The position numbers were made by a program, and so were the translations under genes. A stretch of DNA of 64,000 bases from Verrucomicrobiota bacterium. Its GTDB lineage: Bacteria; Verrucomicrobiota; Verrucomicrobiia; Limisphaerales; JACPZS01. This document shows positions 1 to 11,070 of this stretch, piece after piece. The notes under the pieces were generated by a model. It did not search any database and was not told where the DNA came from. It worked only from the letters and a program-made list of their open reading frames with translations. The DNA lies in NCBI GenBank assembly GCA_016195385.1, contig JACPZS010000057.1, forward strand, positions 1 through 64,000, in the 5' to 3' direction. Positions within the stretch are counted from its first letter, which is position 1, and each line of letters opens with the position of its first letter.

Positions 1-2
1 CG

Positions 3-1637
3 ATGGATTACGCGCCAGCCAATCCCGGCGCAGGCTATACTGCGGGTGAATCCGCGGTCATCGGCGTGTTTCGCGGAACGAATTTCCATCTGCACGGCAT
101 TTCCATTCTCGGCAAAGTGCCCGCGCCGGGGGACGCTTCGCTCTACGCCGTGTCGTTTGCGCGCGACTATCCAGGGACTGCCGCCGGCGGCCACGTCAGC
201 GGTTGCTGGATTGGAGTGGCACCCGACGGTGCGACGATTTCCGGGGCCAAATACGGCATCACGGCTTTCCATCACCGCGATGACCAAAGAGCAAACCCGG
301 CCGGCATCGACAACTTGACCGTCGGCGTCCAAACCAATTCGCCTAATCCCGCGGCCGAATTCAACGTCATCGTGCAGTTCGCGATTCCCATCGACATCGA
401 AGGCGATGGCGCCCGCGTGGCGGGCAATTTCATTGGCGTCCTGCCGGACGGATTGCACGACTACAACGTCGCCCTCGACCCGAACTACACCGGCGAATTT
501 CAGTTTGAGGGCGCGATCGACATCGGCCAGCACGGCAAAAATATCGTCATCGGTGTCGATGGCGATGGCGTCAACGACGCCTTCGAGCGCAACGTCATCG
601 GCGGCACGCTGCCCTCGCGACTGAACGGCTACGATCACACCGTCGAACTTTACAGCTTTCCTCCCAGCGCGCACGTCATCATCGCCGGCAATTACATCGG
701 CGTCGGCATCGATGGAAAAACGCAATTCACCAACGGCGTCCCCGCCATCAACGCCGCCGGCGAAAACGCCAGCTACCGCATTGGCTCGGACTTTGATGGC
801 GTGAGCGACGACCTGGAAGGAAATGTGATCGCCAACAATTTTCCGTCCGGGCTTTTCCCGCCCGCCGAATTGGCGGCGCACGCGGAAGACTTGCATTTCT
901 TCGATCAAATTGCGCCCTCGAGCCGGGTTTCCTTCCGGGGCAATTCGCTGATCAACAACGCCCCGTTTCCCGCCGGCCCGTCAATTGAGGATCGGCAGTT
1001 TTTGAAGGATTACTACGGCGAGGTTTTGTTGACGACGACCAACGGTCTGGCACCGGCCTTGTCCACCAACACCACGGCGGCCCGTTTAATCGGCATCCTG
1101 CCTCGTGGCAACCTGGACCATCCTGTGGCAATCCTTGATCTGTATGCGGCCGATCCCGTCGGCCTGACAAACGGCCTCGCGGCGAATATCGTGAATTTGC
1201 CCAACGGCTTCGTGCAAGGACGACGCTACCTTGCTTCGTTTGTCGAAGGTTCAACCAACGATCTGGATCCGGCCCCGGGGGCATTTTCGTTTGACCTCAC
1301 GGGAATTGATCTCGGCGGAGCGACCAACTTGACGGCGACGGCAACCTATTCCAAAGCACAGCCTGGCACTCATAATGACGTTGGTGTCACCAGCCCATTC
1401 TCAGTTCCGGTCGTGATTTCCCCGGCTCCCAGCGGCGGCGTGCTCCACATTTCGGACATCCGCGTGACCAATGGAGCCATCCAACTCGCGTGGAGCGGCG
1501 GTCAGGGGCCGTACGACGTGCAGCAAAAACTGGGTGTCACGAATAATTGGCAGAATGTGGCGACTGTGATCACCAACCGCCAGGCCACTTTGCCGCTCGG
1601 CCAGGCCGCGGCGTTCTTTCGTGTCGCCGGCCACTGA
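3..1637 (+). CDS. Secreted right-handed beta-helix-like repeat protein, C-terminal part (open at the 5' window edge)
   Basis: Long ORF open at the window start; repeated 'N.I.GNFIGV..DG' rungs typical of beta-helix proteins; stop at 1637. Confidence 0.6.
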   Translation: MDYAPANPGAGYTAGESAVIGVFRGTNFHLHGISILGKVPAPGDASLYAVSFARDYPGTAAGGHVSGCWIGVAPDGATISGAKYGITAFHHRDDQRANPAGIDNLTVGVQTNSPNPAAEFNVIVQFAIPIDIEGDGARVAGNFIGVLPDGLHDYNVALDPNYTGEFQFEGAIDIGQHGKNIVIGVDGDGVNDAFERNVIGGTLPSRLNGYDHTVELYSFPPSAHVIIAGNYIGVGIDGKTQFTNGVPAINAAGENASYRIGSDFDGVSDDLEGNVIANNFPSGLFPPAELAAHAEDLHFFDQIAPSSRVSFRGNSLINNAPFPAGPSIEDRQFLKDYYGEVLLTTTNGLAPALSTNTTAARLIGILPRGNLDHPVAILDLYAADPVGLTNGLAANIVNLPNGFVQGRRYLASFVEGSTNDLDPAPGAFSFDLTGIDLGGATNLTATATYSKAQPGTHNDVGVTSPFSVPVVISPAPSGGVLHISDIRVTNGAIQLAWSGGQGPYDVQQKLGVTNNWQNVATVITNRQATLPLGQAAAFFRVAGH

Positions 1638-1905
1638 ACGGGACGGCAAATTTTCCGCAGCCGAGTCGCCTGTAAAGAATCGTCTGTAAAGTTTGATCGC
1701 GCGTCGCGTGGCAAGCACCGCGCTCGTTGCTGTTCGATTCGCTGAACTTGAGCGCAACGCAAATATGTTCTAACGTGTCCAAATTGCTTTCCGATAAGAT
1801 GAGTGCATCGAAGACGAGCGCGGAAATCTGGTTGTGGCGGAGATGGACTTGCTGCGGTTGTTCCATGCTGGACAAAGCCTCCGGGCGAGAGCATTTATTA
1901 CACGT

Positions 1906-4398
1906 ATGAGCGATGAAGCCATGAACAATTTCACGCCGCGGGCGCAGCAGGTGCTGGCCCTCGCGCGCAAAGAGGCGGACCGTTTCAATCATAATTTTGT
2001 CGGCACCGAGCATTTGCTGTTGGGTTTGATCAAGCTGGGCCAAGGCGTGGCGGTGAATGTTCTCCAAAAACTTGGCCTGGACTTGGACACCGTCCGCCTT
2101 GAAGTCGAAAAACAAGTCGGCACCGGACCCGATCAAAAAATGATCGGAAACATTCCGTACACGCCCCGCGTCAAAAAAGTCCTGTCGCTCGCGGCCAAGG
2201 AAGCCAAGGCGCTCAATCATACTTACGTCGGCACCGAACATATCCTGCTCGGCCTGCTGCGGGAAGGCGATGGTGTCGCGGCGCGCGTCTTGAAAAATCT
2301 CGACGTGGACATTGAACAAACGCGCCAGGAAATTTTGAAGGAATTGGATCCGAACTTCACCGCTCAGGAAGAGCACGCGCCGACCGAAGGAGGCGAAAAA
2401 ACGCCCGAGAAAAAGGGCGAGATCAAGACGCCGGCGCTCAAAGCCTTTGGCCGCGACCTCACCGAGATTGCGCGCAAAGGCGAAATGGATCCCGTCATCG
2501 GCCGCCGCAACGAAATCGAGCGCGTCATCCAGATTCTTTGCCGGCGCACGAAAAACAATCCCGTTCTCCTCGGCGAAGCCGGCGTGGGCAAGACTGCCAT
2601 CGTTGAAGGATTGGCACAGGAGATCGCCAAAGGCAATGTGCCCGAAATTCTCCGCGACAAGAAAGTCATCACTCTCGATTTGGCGCTGATGGTCGCCGGC
2701 ACCAAGTACCGCGGCCAGTTTGAGGAACGCATCAAAGCCGTGATGGATGAAATCCGCCGCTCGAAAAACATCATCCTGTTCATCGACGAATTGCACACCA
2801 TCGTCGGCGCGGGTTCGGCCGAGGGCACAATGGATGCCTCCAATATCATCAAGCCCGCGTTGAGCCGGGGCGAGTTGCAATGCGTCGGCGCCACGACGCT
2901 CAATGAGTATCGCAAATACATCGAGAAGGACGCCGCGCTCGAACGCCGTTTCCAAAGCGTCAAAGTCGAAGCACCGACGATCGACGAGGCGATTTTAATT
3001 TTGAAAGGTCTTCGTCCGAAATACGAAGAGCATCACAAAGCTGAGATGACGGACCAGGCGCTTGAAGCGGCGGTCAAGTTGTCCGAACGCTACATCACGG
3101 GACGCTTCCTGCCGGATAAAGCCATCGACGTGATGGACGAGGCGGGTTCCCGCGCGCGCATCGGCGCGATGACGCGGCCGCCGGACGTGAAGGAACTCGA
3201 AGCCGAAATCGAGGAGATCAAGACCCGCAAAGAGCGCGCGATTAAAGAACAGGATTTTGAAGGCGCCGCCGCCATGCGCGACAAGGAAAAGCAGGCGAAG
3301 GAGAAACTCGAAACGCTGCTCGCTTCTTGGAAAACCAATCGCGAGGAAAAGCGCGTCAAGGTGGACGAGGAAGACATCGTTCATGTCGTTTCCAAATGGA
3401 CCGGCATTCCACTGCGCCGCATCGAGCAGGGAGAAGCACAGCGCCTGCTGGCGATGGAAGAGGAGTTGGCGCAGGTCGTCATCGGCCAGCGCGAACCCGT
3501 CTCCGCTCTCAGCCGGGCCTTGCGCCGCTCGCGCGCCGATTTGAAGGATCCCAAACGACCCATCGGCACGTTTGCGTTGCTCGGGCCGACCGGGGTCGGA
3601 AAAACTTTGCTCGCCAAGGCGCTGGCCGAATCGATGTTCGGCGACGCAAAGTCGCTCATCCAGCTCGACATGAGCGAGTACATGGAAAAATTCACCGTGT
3701 CGCGCCTCGTCGGCTCGCCGCCCGGTTACGTGGGTTATGAAGAGGGCGGTCAACTCACGGAACAAGTGCGGCGCAAGCCCTACTCGGTTGTGCTCTTCGA
3801 CGAAATCGAGAAGGCGCATCCCGACGTGATGAACATGCTGTTGCAGATTCTCGAAGAAGGAAAACTGACCGACAATACCGGCCGCGTCGTGGACTTCCGT
3901 AACACGATCATCCTGCTCACGTCCAACGTCGGCGCCGAGACGATCAAGAAGCAATCCACGTTGGGCTTTTCGCCGATCACCAATGAGTCGAGCTACGAAA
4001 AGATGCGCGAAAAAATTCTCGAAGAATCAAAAAAAGCGTTCCGCCCGGAATTTCTCAACCGCCTCGACGACGTGATTGTGTTCCGCTCGCTTACGAAGCC
4101 GGATCTCATCCAGATTCTCGACTTGGAAATTCAAAAGGTCATTGGCCGCCTCAAAGGCAAAAATTTGGAACTCAAGCTCGACGAAAAAGCCAAGGACTTC
4201 CTGGTGGAAAAAGGTTACGACCCCACGTACGGCGCGCGGCCCATGCGGCGTGCGGTCGAACGCTACCTCGAAGATCCGCTCGCCGAAGAAATTCTCAAAG
4301 GCAATCTGCACGACAACGAGCCAATCCATGTGACAGGTGCCGATGGCAAACTTGTGTTCGAGCAGCGCGCCTCCGCGACCGGCGCGCTCACGAGTTAG
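1906..4398 (+). CDS. clpC: ATP-dependent Clp protease ATP-binding subunit ClpC
   Basis: Two Clp-N repeats ([22 protein letters not shown]), two AAA+ Walker A motifs ([16 protein letters not shown]), UVR-like middle domain, [12 protein letters not shown]; start chosen at MSDEAMNNF (1921 also possible). Confidence 0.95.
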   Translation: MSDEAMNNFTPRAQQVLALARKEADRFNHNFVGTEHLLLGLIKLGQGVAVNVLQKLGLDLDTVRLEVEKQVGTGPDQKMIGNIPYTPRVKKVLSLAAKEAKALNHTYVGTEHILLGLLREGDGVAARVLKNLDVDIEQTRQEILKELDPNFTAQEEHAPTEGGEKTPEKKGEIKTPALKAFGRDLTEIARKGEMDPVIGRRNEIERVIQILCRRTKNNPVLLGEAGVGKTAIVEGLAQEIAKGNVPEILRDKKVITLDLALMVAGTKYRGQFEERIKAVMDEIRRSKNIILFIDELHTIVGAGSAEGTMDASNIIKPALSRGELQCVGATTLNEYRKYIEKDAALERRFQSVKVEAPTIDEAILILKGLRPKYEEHHKAEMTDQALEAAVKLSERYITGRFLPDKAIDVMDEAGSRARIGAMTRPPDVKELEAEIEEIKTRKERAIKEQDFEGAAAMRDKEKQAKEKLETLLASWKTNREEKRVKVDEEDIVHVVSKWTGIPLRRIEQGEAQRLLAMEEELAQVVIGQREPVSALSRALRRSRADLKDPKRPIGTFALLGPTGVGKTLLAKALAESMFGDAKSLIQLDMSEYMEKFTVSRLVGSPPGYVGYEEGGQLTEQVRRKPYSVVLFDEIEKAHPDVMNMLLQILEEGKLTDNTGRVVDFRNTIILLTSNVGAETIKKQSTLGFSPITNESSYEKMREKILEESKKAFRPEFLNRLDDVIVFRSLTKPDLIQILDLEIQKVIGRLKGKNLELKLDEKAKDFLVEKGYDPTYGARPMRRAVERYLEDPLAEEILKGNLHDNEPIHVTGADGKLVFEQRASATGALTS

Positions 4399-4432
4399 CT
4401 CGTTTGCGAATCCTTCCGCGTCTTTTTGCGCT

Positions 4433-5386
4433 TCAGTCCGCTTTGCGTATTGATGCGCTTTTGCTTTTTCGCAACTCGGCGCGCAAAAACCCCTCCACCT
4501 GTGATCGGTTTGGAATACCAGCCTGGCCACCGGGCCGGGTGGCTTTCAGCGCCGCCGCCGCCGCTGCGAACCGCAACCGTTCTTCCAATTCCACCCCACG
4601 GGCAAGCGCCGCCGCGTAAGCGCCGTGAAACACATCGCCGCAGCCGGTCGTGTCCACGACCTCGACTTTGAACGCTGGCAAATGCGTCGCCTTCGTCCGC
4701 GCGGCTTCGACAAAATAGCAGCCGCGTTCGCCCGACGTGACCACGACGACTTTGCGCCGCTTGTTCCAAAGTCGTGTCACCGCTTCTGCCGGAGTTCGCG
4801 CGCCGGTGAACTTGCACGCGAAATCCGCCGGCACGATCAAATGATCCACCAGATCGAACAACTCGCGAAAACGTGGAACGTCGCTGCGCTCAAAGTCGCC
4901 GACTACTGGAATGCCCGCCGCGCGCGCAATCTTTGCTGCGCGAATCATTCCATCGAGTCCGTACATATCGACGAACAGCACGCGTGCCGAGCGGATGAGT
5001 TTCTCCGATGGCTTTCGCGCATCCGCGCCGACCACGCCGCTGATGTCGAAAAATATGTTCCGCGTCTTGTGATCCTCGCCGATGACGATGGTGGAACGGA
5101 CCGGGCGCGCGCCCGTTCGCCAAACCGCGTGCGTCACGTCCACGCCTTCTGCCCGCAATCGCTCCCGTACGAAGGCCGACCCCTCGTCTTCACCGAGCAC
5201 GCCGGCGTAAGCGCATTTCGCGCCAAGCCGCGAAGCGGCGACGAGCGCGGTCGAAGTCAAACCGCCGCAGTGCCGCTCGCGCCGCAGCACGCGTCGCTTG
5301 GCGTCGGCCGAAGGAAAATCCGAGACGAACAAAAGCTCATCCACCGCCGTGACGCCGAGGCCGAGGATGTCGAAAGAAGTTTTCAC
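4433..5386 (-). CDS. PfkB family carbohydrate kinase
   Basis: N-terminal 'GLGVTAVDELL', C-terminal 'VDTTGCGDVFHGAYAAAL' (DTxGxGD signature). Confidence 0.88.
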   Translation of the reverse strand: MKTSFDILGLGVTAVDELLFVSDFPSADAKRRVLRRERHCGGLTSTALVAASRLGAKCAYAGVLGEDEGSAFVRERLRAEGVDVTHAVWRTGARPVRSTIVIGEDHKTRNIFFDISGVVGADARKPSEKLIRSARVLFVDMYGLDGMIRAAKIARAAGIPVVGDFERSDVPRFRELFDLVDHLIVPADFACKFTGARTPAEAVTRLWNKRRKVVVVTSGERGCYFVEAARTKATHLPAFKVEVVDTTGCGDVFHGAYAAALARGVELEERLRFAAAAAALKATRPGGQAGIPNRSQVEGFLRAELRKSKSASIRKAD

Positions 5387-5492
5387 CGTTGAACGACAAA
5401 AGAAACCTGAACGCCAAATGTCGAATCGTCAGTCCAGTACGACTGATCGAAATTACCAACCGCTGCTGGCTTCGATTCGATGACGGTCAGCA

Positions 5493-5819
5493 TCATTGTG
5501 ACTGACCTTCCCATCTAACCTCAGTTTTATCGCTTAACACTCCCATCCAGAAACTGCCACAGCGCAACCAACCGGAACGCTCTCGACCCGTTTGGTCTCG
5601 AACACGAACATGATAAATCGTCTGGCCGTTGGAGCTTGTCCAACCAAACGGTCTATTAGCAATCAATGAGAGTTTGAACTCTAAAATCTGGAAACTCTGC
5701 TCACTTGCCCAATGACGAAGGAGAAACCGGGAACGCGAATAGCACCACGATACGTAACCGATCAATCCAACGATTACGGCGATGAGAAAGCCATAGGCGA
5801 ATGCTGATTCCTTACTCAT
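5493..5819 (-). CDS. Hypothetical single-TM protein
   Basis: ORF with N-terminal hydrophobic helix; ATG overlaps the stop of the upstream epimerase gene (ATGA). Confidence 0.5.
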   Translation of the reverse strand: MSKESAFAYGFLIAVIVGLIGYVSWCYSRSRFLLRHWASEQSFQILEFKLSLIANRPFGWTSSNGQTIYHVRVRDQTGRERSGWLRCGSFWMGVLSDKTEVRWEGQSQ

Positions 5820-6463
5820 GGCGCGATGTTGTTTAACCATTTCCGCATCGCCGGCGGATCCTCTTTGAACATCAGCGAGCCGGGCACGATGCAGTCCGCG
5901 CCGGCGGCGGCGAGCAACGGCACGGTTTCACGGCGGATACCGCCATCCGCTTCGATTTCTGTTTTGAGTCCGCGTTGCTGAATGATTTCGCGCGCTCGCT
6001 TGATTTTGCCGGGCACGCTTTCGTCCATGCCCGCGCCCTTGATGCCCATCGCTGTGCCGACGACGCACAGCACGTCGAGGTCGTTCCAGTAAGGTTCAAC
6101 GACTGCGAGCGGTTCGCTGATCAGCAGCGAGACGCCAGCCTTCTTTCCGCGCGACTTGATCGCCCGAAGGACTTCACCGGGATTCTTCGCGGCGTCGAAG
6201 CAGAAGATGATGATGTCCGCGCCGGCTTCCACAAACGGATCAATCCAGCCAAGCGGATCCGTGACCATCAAGTGAACTTCAAACGGCTTCGTCGTCCGCG
6301 GCCGCAATTGCGCGACGAGGTCGGGAAAAAAAAGCAGGGTCTTGACGTAGTGGCCATCGGCGACGTCGAGGTGAAAGCGTTCGGAAAACGGTTCAACGCG
6401 GCGCATCTCCGCGCCGAGATTCGTCAGATCGGCGGACCAGAGAGAAGTGGAACATTTGAGCAT
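5816..6463 (-). CDS. rpe: Ribulose-phosphate 3-epimerase family protein
   Basis: MLKCSTSLWSADLTNLGAEM..., 'FHLDVADGHYV', 'VHLMVTDPLGWI', 'IEADGGIRRETVPLLAAAGADCIVPGS'. Confidence 0.88.
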   Translation of the reverse strand: MLKCSTSLWSADLTNLGAEMRRVEPFSERFHLDVADGHYVKTLLFFPDLVAQLRPRTTKPFEVHLMVTDPLGWIDPFVEAGADIIIFCFDAAKNPGEVLRAIKSRGKKAGVSLLISEPLAVVEPYWNDLDVLCVVGTAMGIKGAGMDESVPGKIKRAREIIQQRGLKTEIEADGGIRRETVPLLAAAGADCIVPGSLMFKEDPPAMRKWLNNIAP

Positions 6464-6572
6464 GGCGGTGGTTTTACCAGCGAAGGCCACGATTGAACAC
6501 GGAATTTTCCGTGATGCGTTTTCAGGAAAACCAAGTTTGACATTCACTCGCATCGGCCTAGAAACATGCTCC

Positions 6573-7364
6573 ATGAATATCTCTCCACTTTTTCGCCACT
6601 ACGTCGGTTCAACCGCGCTGTCGTCGCGCGGCCTTGCCCGGCTCTTCTCAACCTTCAGCCTGCTGACGGCGCTGTGTCTGGCGGCGTCGGTCTTTGCTGA
6701 AGACAAAAAAGATTCGCCAAATCCCGCCGGCACCTGGAAATGGACGATCACGCCGCCCAATGGTCAGCCCTTCGACGCTTCGCTAAAGCTGAAGCTCGAC
6801 GGCGACAAATTGAGTGGCACGTTCATCGGACGCGGCGGAAATGAATCGGCCATTCAGGATGCCAAACTCAGCGGCGATGAAATTTCCTTCAAAGTGGTGC
6901 GTGAGCGCGACGGTCAGAAATTCGTTTCCAATTATAACGGCAAGATTAGCGGCGACAGCATCAAGGGTAAAATCGAGTCGGACTTCAACGGTCAGAAACG
7001 TGAGCGTGATTGGGACGCCAAGCGCGAAGGCGCGAGCGCAGCGGTGAACGCGACCGGGACGTGGAAGTGGAACATCGAACGCGACGGAAATTCGCTGGAG
7101 TTGACCCTCAAGTTGAAACAGGAAGGCGAGAAATTGATCGGCACTTCCGCTTGGAACAACGCCAACGAAGTCACCATCGAGGACGGGACGGTCAAGGGCG
7201 ACGAAGTCGCCTTCCGTGTCGTGCGCGAACGCGATGGTCACAAAATCACCTCGAAGTATCGCGGGAAAATTTCCGGCGACGCGATCACCGGCAAAGTGCG
7301 CACGGACTTCACCGGCGACGAACAGGAATTTGACTGGACTCCGAAGCGGACGGACAAAAAATAA
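6573..7364 (+). CDS. Secreted protein with two tandem ~100-aa copies of a beta-rich domain
   Basis: Signal peptide; internal duplication 'GTWKW...RERDG.K..S.Y.GKISGD.I.GK...DF.G...DW..KR' seen twice. Confidence 0.7.
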   Translation: MNISPLFRHYVGSTALSSRGLARLFSTFSLLTALCLAASVFAEDKKDSPNPAGTWKWTITPPNGQPFDASLKLKLDGDKLSGTFIGRGGNESAIQDAKLSGDEISFKVVRERDGQKFVSNYNGKISGDSIKGKIESDFNGQKRERDWDAKREGASAAVNATGTWKWNIERDGNSLELTLKLKQEGEKLIGTSAWNNANEVTIEDGTVKGDEVAFRVVRERDGHKITSKYRGKISGDAITGKVRTDFTGDEQEFDWTPKRTDKK

Positions 7365-7387
7365 GTGCGTTCAAAGCGCGCGGAAGC

Positions 7388-7735
7388 TCATTTCAATCTC
7401 GCCCACTCCTCTTCCTTGAAGCCCACGAGGCCGCCGTCTTTGGTCACAACAAATGGCCGTTTCACCAGATTGCCATTGCCTGACAGCAGATCGATCGCTT
7501 CGTCCGACGTCATTGTTGACAGTTTGCTTTTCAAATCGAGCCGCCGGTAGTCCTGCCCGGACGTGTTGAACAGCCGGCGCACATCGCCGCGATAGACTTT
7601 TAGCATTTGCTGCAACTCGGCTTGGGTCGGTGGCTGCTCACGAATTGGCGCGGTCGTGAATTTGATTCCACGCGCGGCCAGCCACTTCAGCGCTCGGCGG
7701 CACGTGCTGCAATTCTGGTATGCGTAAATTTTCAC
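7388..7735 (-). CDS. ArsC/Spx/MgsR family protein (arsenate reductase-like)
   Basis: 'KIYAYQNCSTCRRALKWLAARGI' CxxC thioredoxin-fold N-terminus; 'LVKRPFVVTKDGGLVGF' C-terminus; GTG start inferred. Confidence 0.82.
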   Translation of the reverse strand: MKIYAYQNCSTCRRALKWLAARGIKFTTAPIREQPPTQAELQQMLKVYRGDVRRLFNTSGQDYRRLDLKSKLSTMTSDEAIDLLSGNGNLVKRPFVVTKDGGLVGFKEEEWARLK

Positions 7736-7820
7736 TGCGGAACTGACGCATGAACGACTGAGTGCCCTAGTCGAACCGTCCCATCCAACATAGCGAAGTT
7801 GCCAACCGTAGGACAATCAT

Positions 7821-8543
7821 CTACCGCCAGTGTCCGGGCACCCGGCGGTAACCGTGCGGACTGCGATGCCAACCTCCCTGAATCCAAATCGCATGCGGGT
7901 ATGGCGGCACGATCCAATGGCCTGCCATCCATACCCAGCCGCCATTCCAGATCCATTCGCCGCCCACCCAGACATAACCCGGGGGAGGTGCGATGACGAC
8001 TGTTTCAACCGGGGCGGGAGGAGGTGCGGCGGCGACGGCCGTCTGGCTGGTTTGCGCCACGCCGGCCATGGAAGTCGCGGTGTTGATCATAAAGTCGATG
8101 ACTTTTTCGTTCACTCCGGAATTTTTAAGATCGATGATGTCAGCGCTGCTGAGGTGAAAGACGGTGCGTGAGTTGCGAATCTGACTGATGATCACGTCAT
8201 CGCCGATTTTGGACGCCGCCAGCGCTTTCACATCCGCCAGGCTCAAGGGCTGGCCTTGATCCAACCGCGCGTAAGTCTGCGGCGCTTGCTGTTGGAGGCG
8301 GACCCGTGCTTCCTGGTCCATCGAGTGACCGATCAATCCCCCGGTGACTGCGCCGAGCGCTCCGCCCACGACTGCGGCTCCGCCGGGATGTCGTCCGCCG
8401 AGCAATGCTCCGGAGGCCAGGCCGAGTGCCCCGCCCACCAAAGCACCCGTAGAGGTGCGGTCGGGTGTGCCCTCGGGAGTTTCACAACCCGTCAGAACCA
8501 CTGCGGAAGTTCCGACCAATAGGACGAAGATGTTCAATTTCAT
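7821..8543 (-). CDS. Glycine-zipper lipoprotein with C-terminal YXWXP-type repeats
   Basis: Lipobox 'VLTGCET'; 'GALVGGALGLASGALLGG..GGAAVVGGALGAVTGGLIG'; Trp/Tyr/Pro-rich tail. Confidence 0.75.
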   Translation of the reverse strand: MKLNIFVLLVGTSAVVLTGCETPEGTPDRTSTGALVGGALGLASGALLGGRHPGGAAVVGGALGAVTGGLIGHSMDQEARVRLQQQAPQTYARLDQGQPLSLADVKALAASKIGDDVIISQIRNSRTVFHLSSADIIDLKNSGVNEKVIDFMINTATSMAGVAQTSQTAVAAAPPPAPVETVVIAPPPGYVWVGGEWIWNGGWVWMAGHWIVPPYPHAIWIQGGWHRSPHGYRRVPGHWR

Positions 8544-8805
8544 AAAATGTCTTTCCATTCCGATTCTTGCCAAACGCACTCGCCATTATCCTGGCGCGCG
8601 ACATTTTTCGTTAGCCAAAACTGGGCCAGTAACAAGCTCGTTGACGTTGGCGTCCTGGTTGAAATTCACCGGCACCGCCAGACTTCCGATCGATGAATTT
8701 CCTCTCAAGCGAAAAAAGAAACTTGCCGGCACGCACCGGACAGCGGGAAAAAAGTGCGAAACCGAACGGCTGCGTTCTTCGTGGCTCGAAATTGTGAACA
8801 AGATT

Positions 8806-9765
8806 ATGACGGGCTGGCAACTGCTTCTCGAAACAACCGCGCGTCTGCCTTTTGAGCGGCACGATATCGCATCAAACCTTGATGTCCGAGGTCGCTATGA
8901 CGTGGCTTTGGATAAAGAGTTTCCGCTGTTGATCAAACTGTTTCGATACACGTCCAAGCATCATACCCGCGGCGCGACCTGGCACGACCGTCTCGAGATC
9001 TTCATGCCTCTGGACGGGGCGACGCGCTTTCGCATGGGAGATCAAGAGGTGCATTTGCAGAAAGGGGATCTCCTCGTAGTGGACAACTTGAAGTTGCATC
9101 GCGTTGTGGACTTCCGCGGCTTCGATACACGAGTGGTGGTCGTAAGTTTTTTGCCGGAATTTGTCTATAGTCTCGGATCTCCATCCCACGACTACGCATT
9201 CCTCCTTCCATTCTACTCCAAGATTGAGCGCCGCCCCCATGTCATCCGGTCAGGAGAGCCAGTGGCCAACGAGGTTCACCGTGCGATGGCCTGTCTCTTG
9301 GAGTGTTACTTTGCCGGCCAAGCCCGGCCTTTCTTCGAGGCGGGATCGAAAGCCTACCTGCTGCAAGTCCTATATCATATGGCAGGCTATTTCCGAACTT
9401 CGGGTGTTATGAAGTGGGAGTTCATGAAGCAGCAGCAACGTTCTTTGCAACTCAAGAAGTTATTTGAGCACATCAGCGCTCATCCTTGCGAGCGTTTGTC
9501 GGTCGCCGATGCCTCGCGTTTGTCCGGCATGACTCCTCCACGGTTCATGAAGACGTTCAAGCAAGTGGCCGGAACGACACTGGTGGCCTACCTAAACCAT
9601 GTGCGTTTGGCTAACGCCGCGCGCCTGCTGCATGAAACCAACCACTCCATCGCGGAAATAGCGACCACGGCAGGCTTCTCCGATCAGAGTTATTTCGATC
9701 GTCGTTTCAAGCGCGCTTTCGGGCAAACTCCCAAAGACTTTCGGACACGCCGGGTCGGCAAATGA
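8806..9765 (+). CDS. AraC family transcriptional regulator (cupin plus HTH)
   Basis: N-terminal cupin 'HDRLEIFMPLDGATRFRMGDQEVHLQKGDLLVVDNLKLHRV'; C-terminal 'SIAEIATTAGFSDQSYFDRRFKRAFGQTPKDFR'. Confidence 0.9.
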   Translation: MTGWQLLLETTARLPFERHDIASNLDVRGRYDVALDKEFPLLIKLFRYTSKHHTRGATWHDRLEIFMPLDGATRFRMGDQEVHLQKGDLLVVDNLKLHRVVDFRGFDTRVVVVSFLPEFVYSLGSPSHDYAFLLPFYSKIERRPHVIRSGEPVANEVHRAMACLLECYFAGQARPFFEAGSKAYLLQVLYHMAGYFRTSGVMKWEFMKQQQRSLQLKKLFEHISAHPCERLSVADASRLSGMTPPRFMKTFKQVAGTTLVAYLNHVRLANAARLLHETNHSIAEIATTAGFSDQSYFDRRFKRAFGQTPKDFRTRRVGK

Positions 9766-10010
9766 CTCGATTCGAGGTTCAGACGCGCCGGAAAAATTGT
9801 CCAAACTTTCGTTCTGTCCTGTCCTAGCAGTGTCGGGCGAGAATCGATATCGTCAGCCACATGAATCCACACCGGACCTTGGCCAGCCTCGCTTTGGCGA
9901 GGCTTAGACGGGCGGAAAGCCAGATTAGTTGAGGCGAATGGGAACAACCTCCTGTCCGCTCCGTGCAACACCATGACACAACTGCCCTCGCACTATCCCA
10001 GAAAACACTT

Positions 10011-10898
10011 ATGAAACCCATTCCTCATGGCTCTCGACGAAAGCCACGAATCGCTTCATTGCTCAACTTTCCCAACTTTGCCACTCGCGGCGTTCCACTC
10101 GCGCGGTGCCCGGGCTTCACTTTGATCGAGCTTTTGGTTGTCATCGCGATCATTGCGATTCTGGCGTCGATGCTTTTGCCGGCATTGAGCAAAGCCAAGC
10201 AGCGCACCGCCGGCATTGCGTGCATGAATAACGCGAAGCAACTCGGACTCGCCTACACTCTTTACGGTTTGGATTTCAATGATGTCTGCCTCGGACCCTT
10301 TGCCAGCCCGATGGCTCCCGCGTGGGTCGAAGGCGGCATGTTCGCGGCGGCCGACTCGGCGGACATGCGCTACCTTACCAACAGCCCGACCTACAAATAC
10401 CTGAGCACGCCCATGGTGTTTCGTTGTCCGGCCGATCTTGCCATGCTTCGCGTGCAGGGAAAACTCCTGCCGCGCAACCGTAGTTATTCGATGAATGCCT
10501 TCATGGGCGACACCTCCACAAGCTGGGTTACGGACCATGCCAAGACCTTCCAAGTCGCGAGAAAATTTTCCGACTTCAGTTCGCCAGGCGCGAGCGATGT
10601 CTATATCCTGCTCGATGAGCATGAAAACAGCATCAACGATTCGCACTTTTTTCCCTTCAACAATCTGCGCACCTTTGCCAGCAACACTCCGTGGCTCGAC
10701 GCCCCCTCGGGCCGTCACGGAAATGCTGCGGGGCTAACCTTCGCGGACGGGCATTCGGCGATCAAAAAATGGCGAAGCAATGTTTCCGGATTCAAGCGCA
10801 AAGGCGGCGAAGCCGTGGTCAATGACATAAGTTGGTTGCCGAAAGCCGACAAGGCGGATTGGACCTGGTTCACCGAGCACATCGCCTCCCGAAAATAA
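10011..10898 (+). CDS. Type II secretion/pseudopilin-like protein (prepilin N-methylation motif, H-X9-DG C-terminal motif)
   Basis: '[30 protein letters not shown]'; '[14 protein letters not shown]'. Confidence 0.88.
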   Translation: MKPIPHGSRRKPRIASLLNFPNFATRGVPLARCPGFTLIELLVVIAIIAILASMLLPALSKAKQRTAGIACMNNAKQLGLAYTLYGLDFNDVCLGPFASPMAPAWVEGGMFAAADSADMRYLTNSPTYKYLSTPMVFRCPADLAMLRVQGKLLPRNRSYSMNAFMGDTSTSWVTDHAKTFQVARKFSDFSSPGASDVYILLDEHENSINDSHFFPFNNLRTFASNTPWLDAPSGRHGNAAGLTFADGHSAIKKWRSNVSGFKRKGGEAVVNDISWLPKADKADWTWFTEHIASRK

Positions 10899-11070
10899 TG
10901 AGTTGCTTGCGGCCATCCTTGGGCCAGTGGGATCGCCAAGGCGGCGTTGCGATTCAAGCTTTACGCCCAACCAGAACCGGCCTTGTGGACTTCGTCGATG
11001 CGGTCCAACCCATCAAAGCCTTCACTCACTAATGACTTTTAACTCTCCCGTCCGTCGGCAACTTTCCAAT

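Noticed and set aside
1570-2955. 461-aa minus-strand ORF opposite clpC
   Set aside because: Antisense shadow of a clear ClpC gene in GC-rich DNA; no recognisable motifs.
2995-3954. 319-aa minus-strand ORF opposite clpC
   Set aside because: Same antisense codon-bias artefact.
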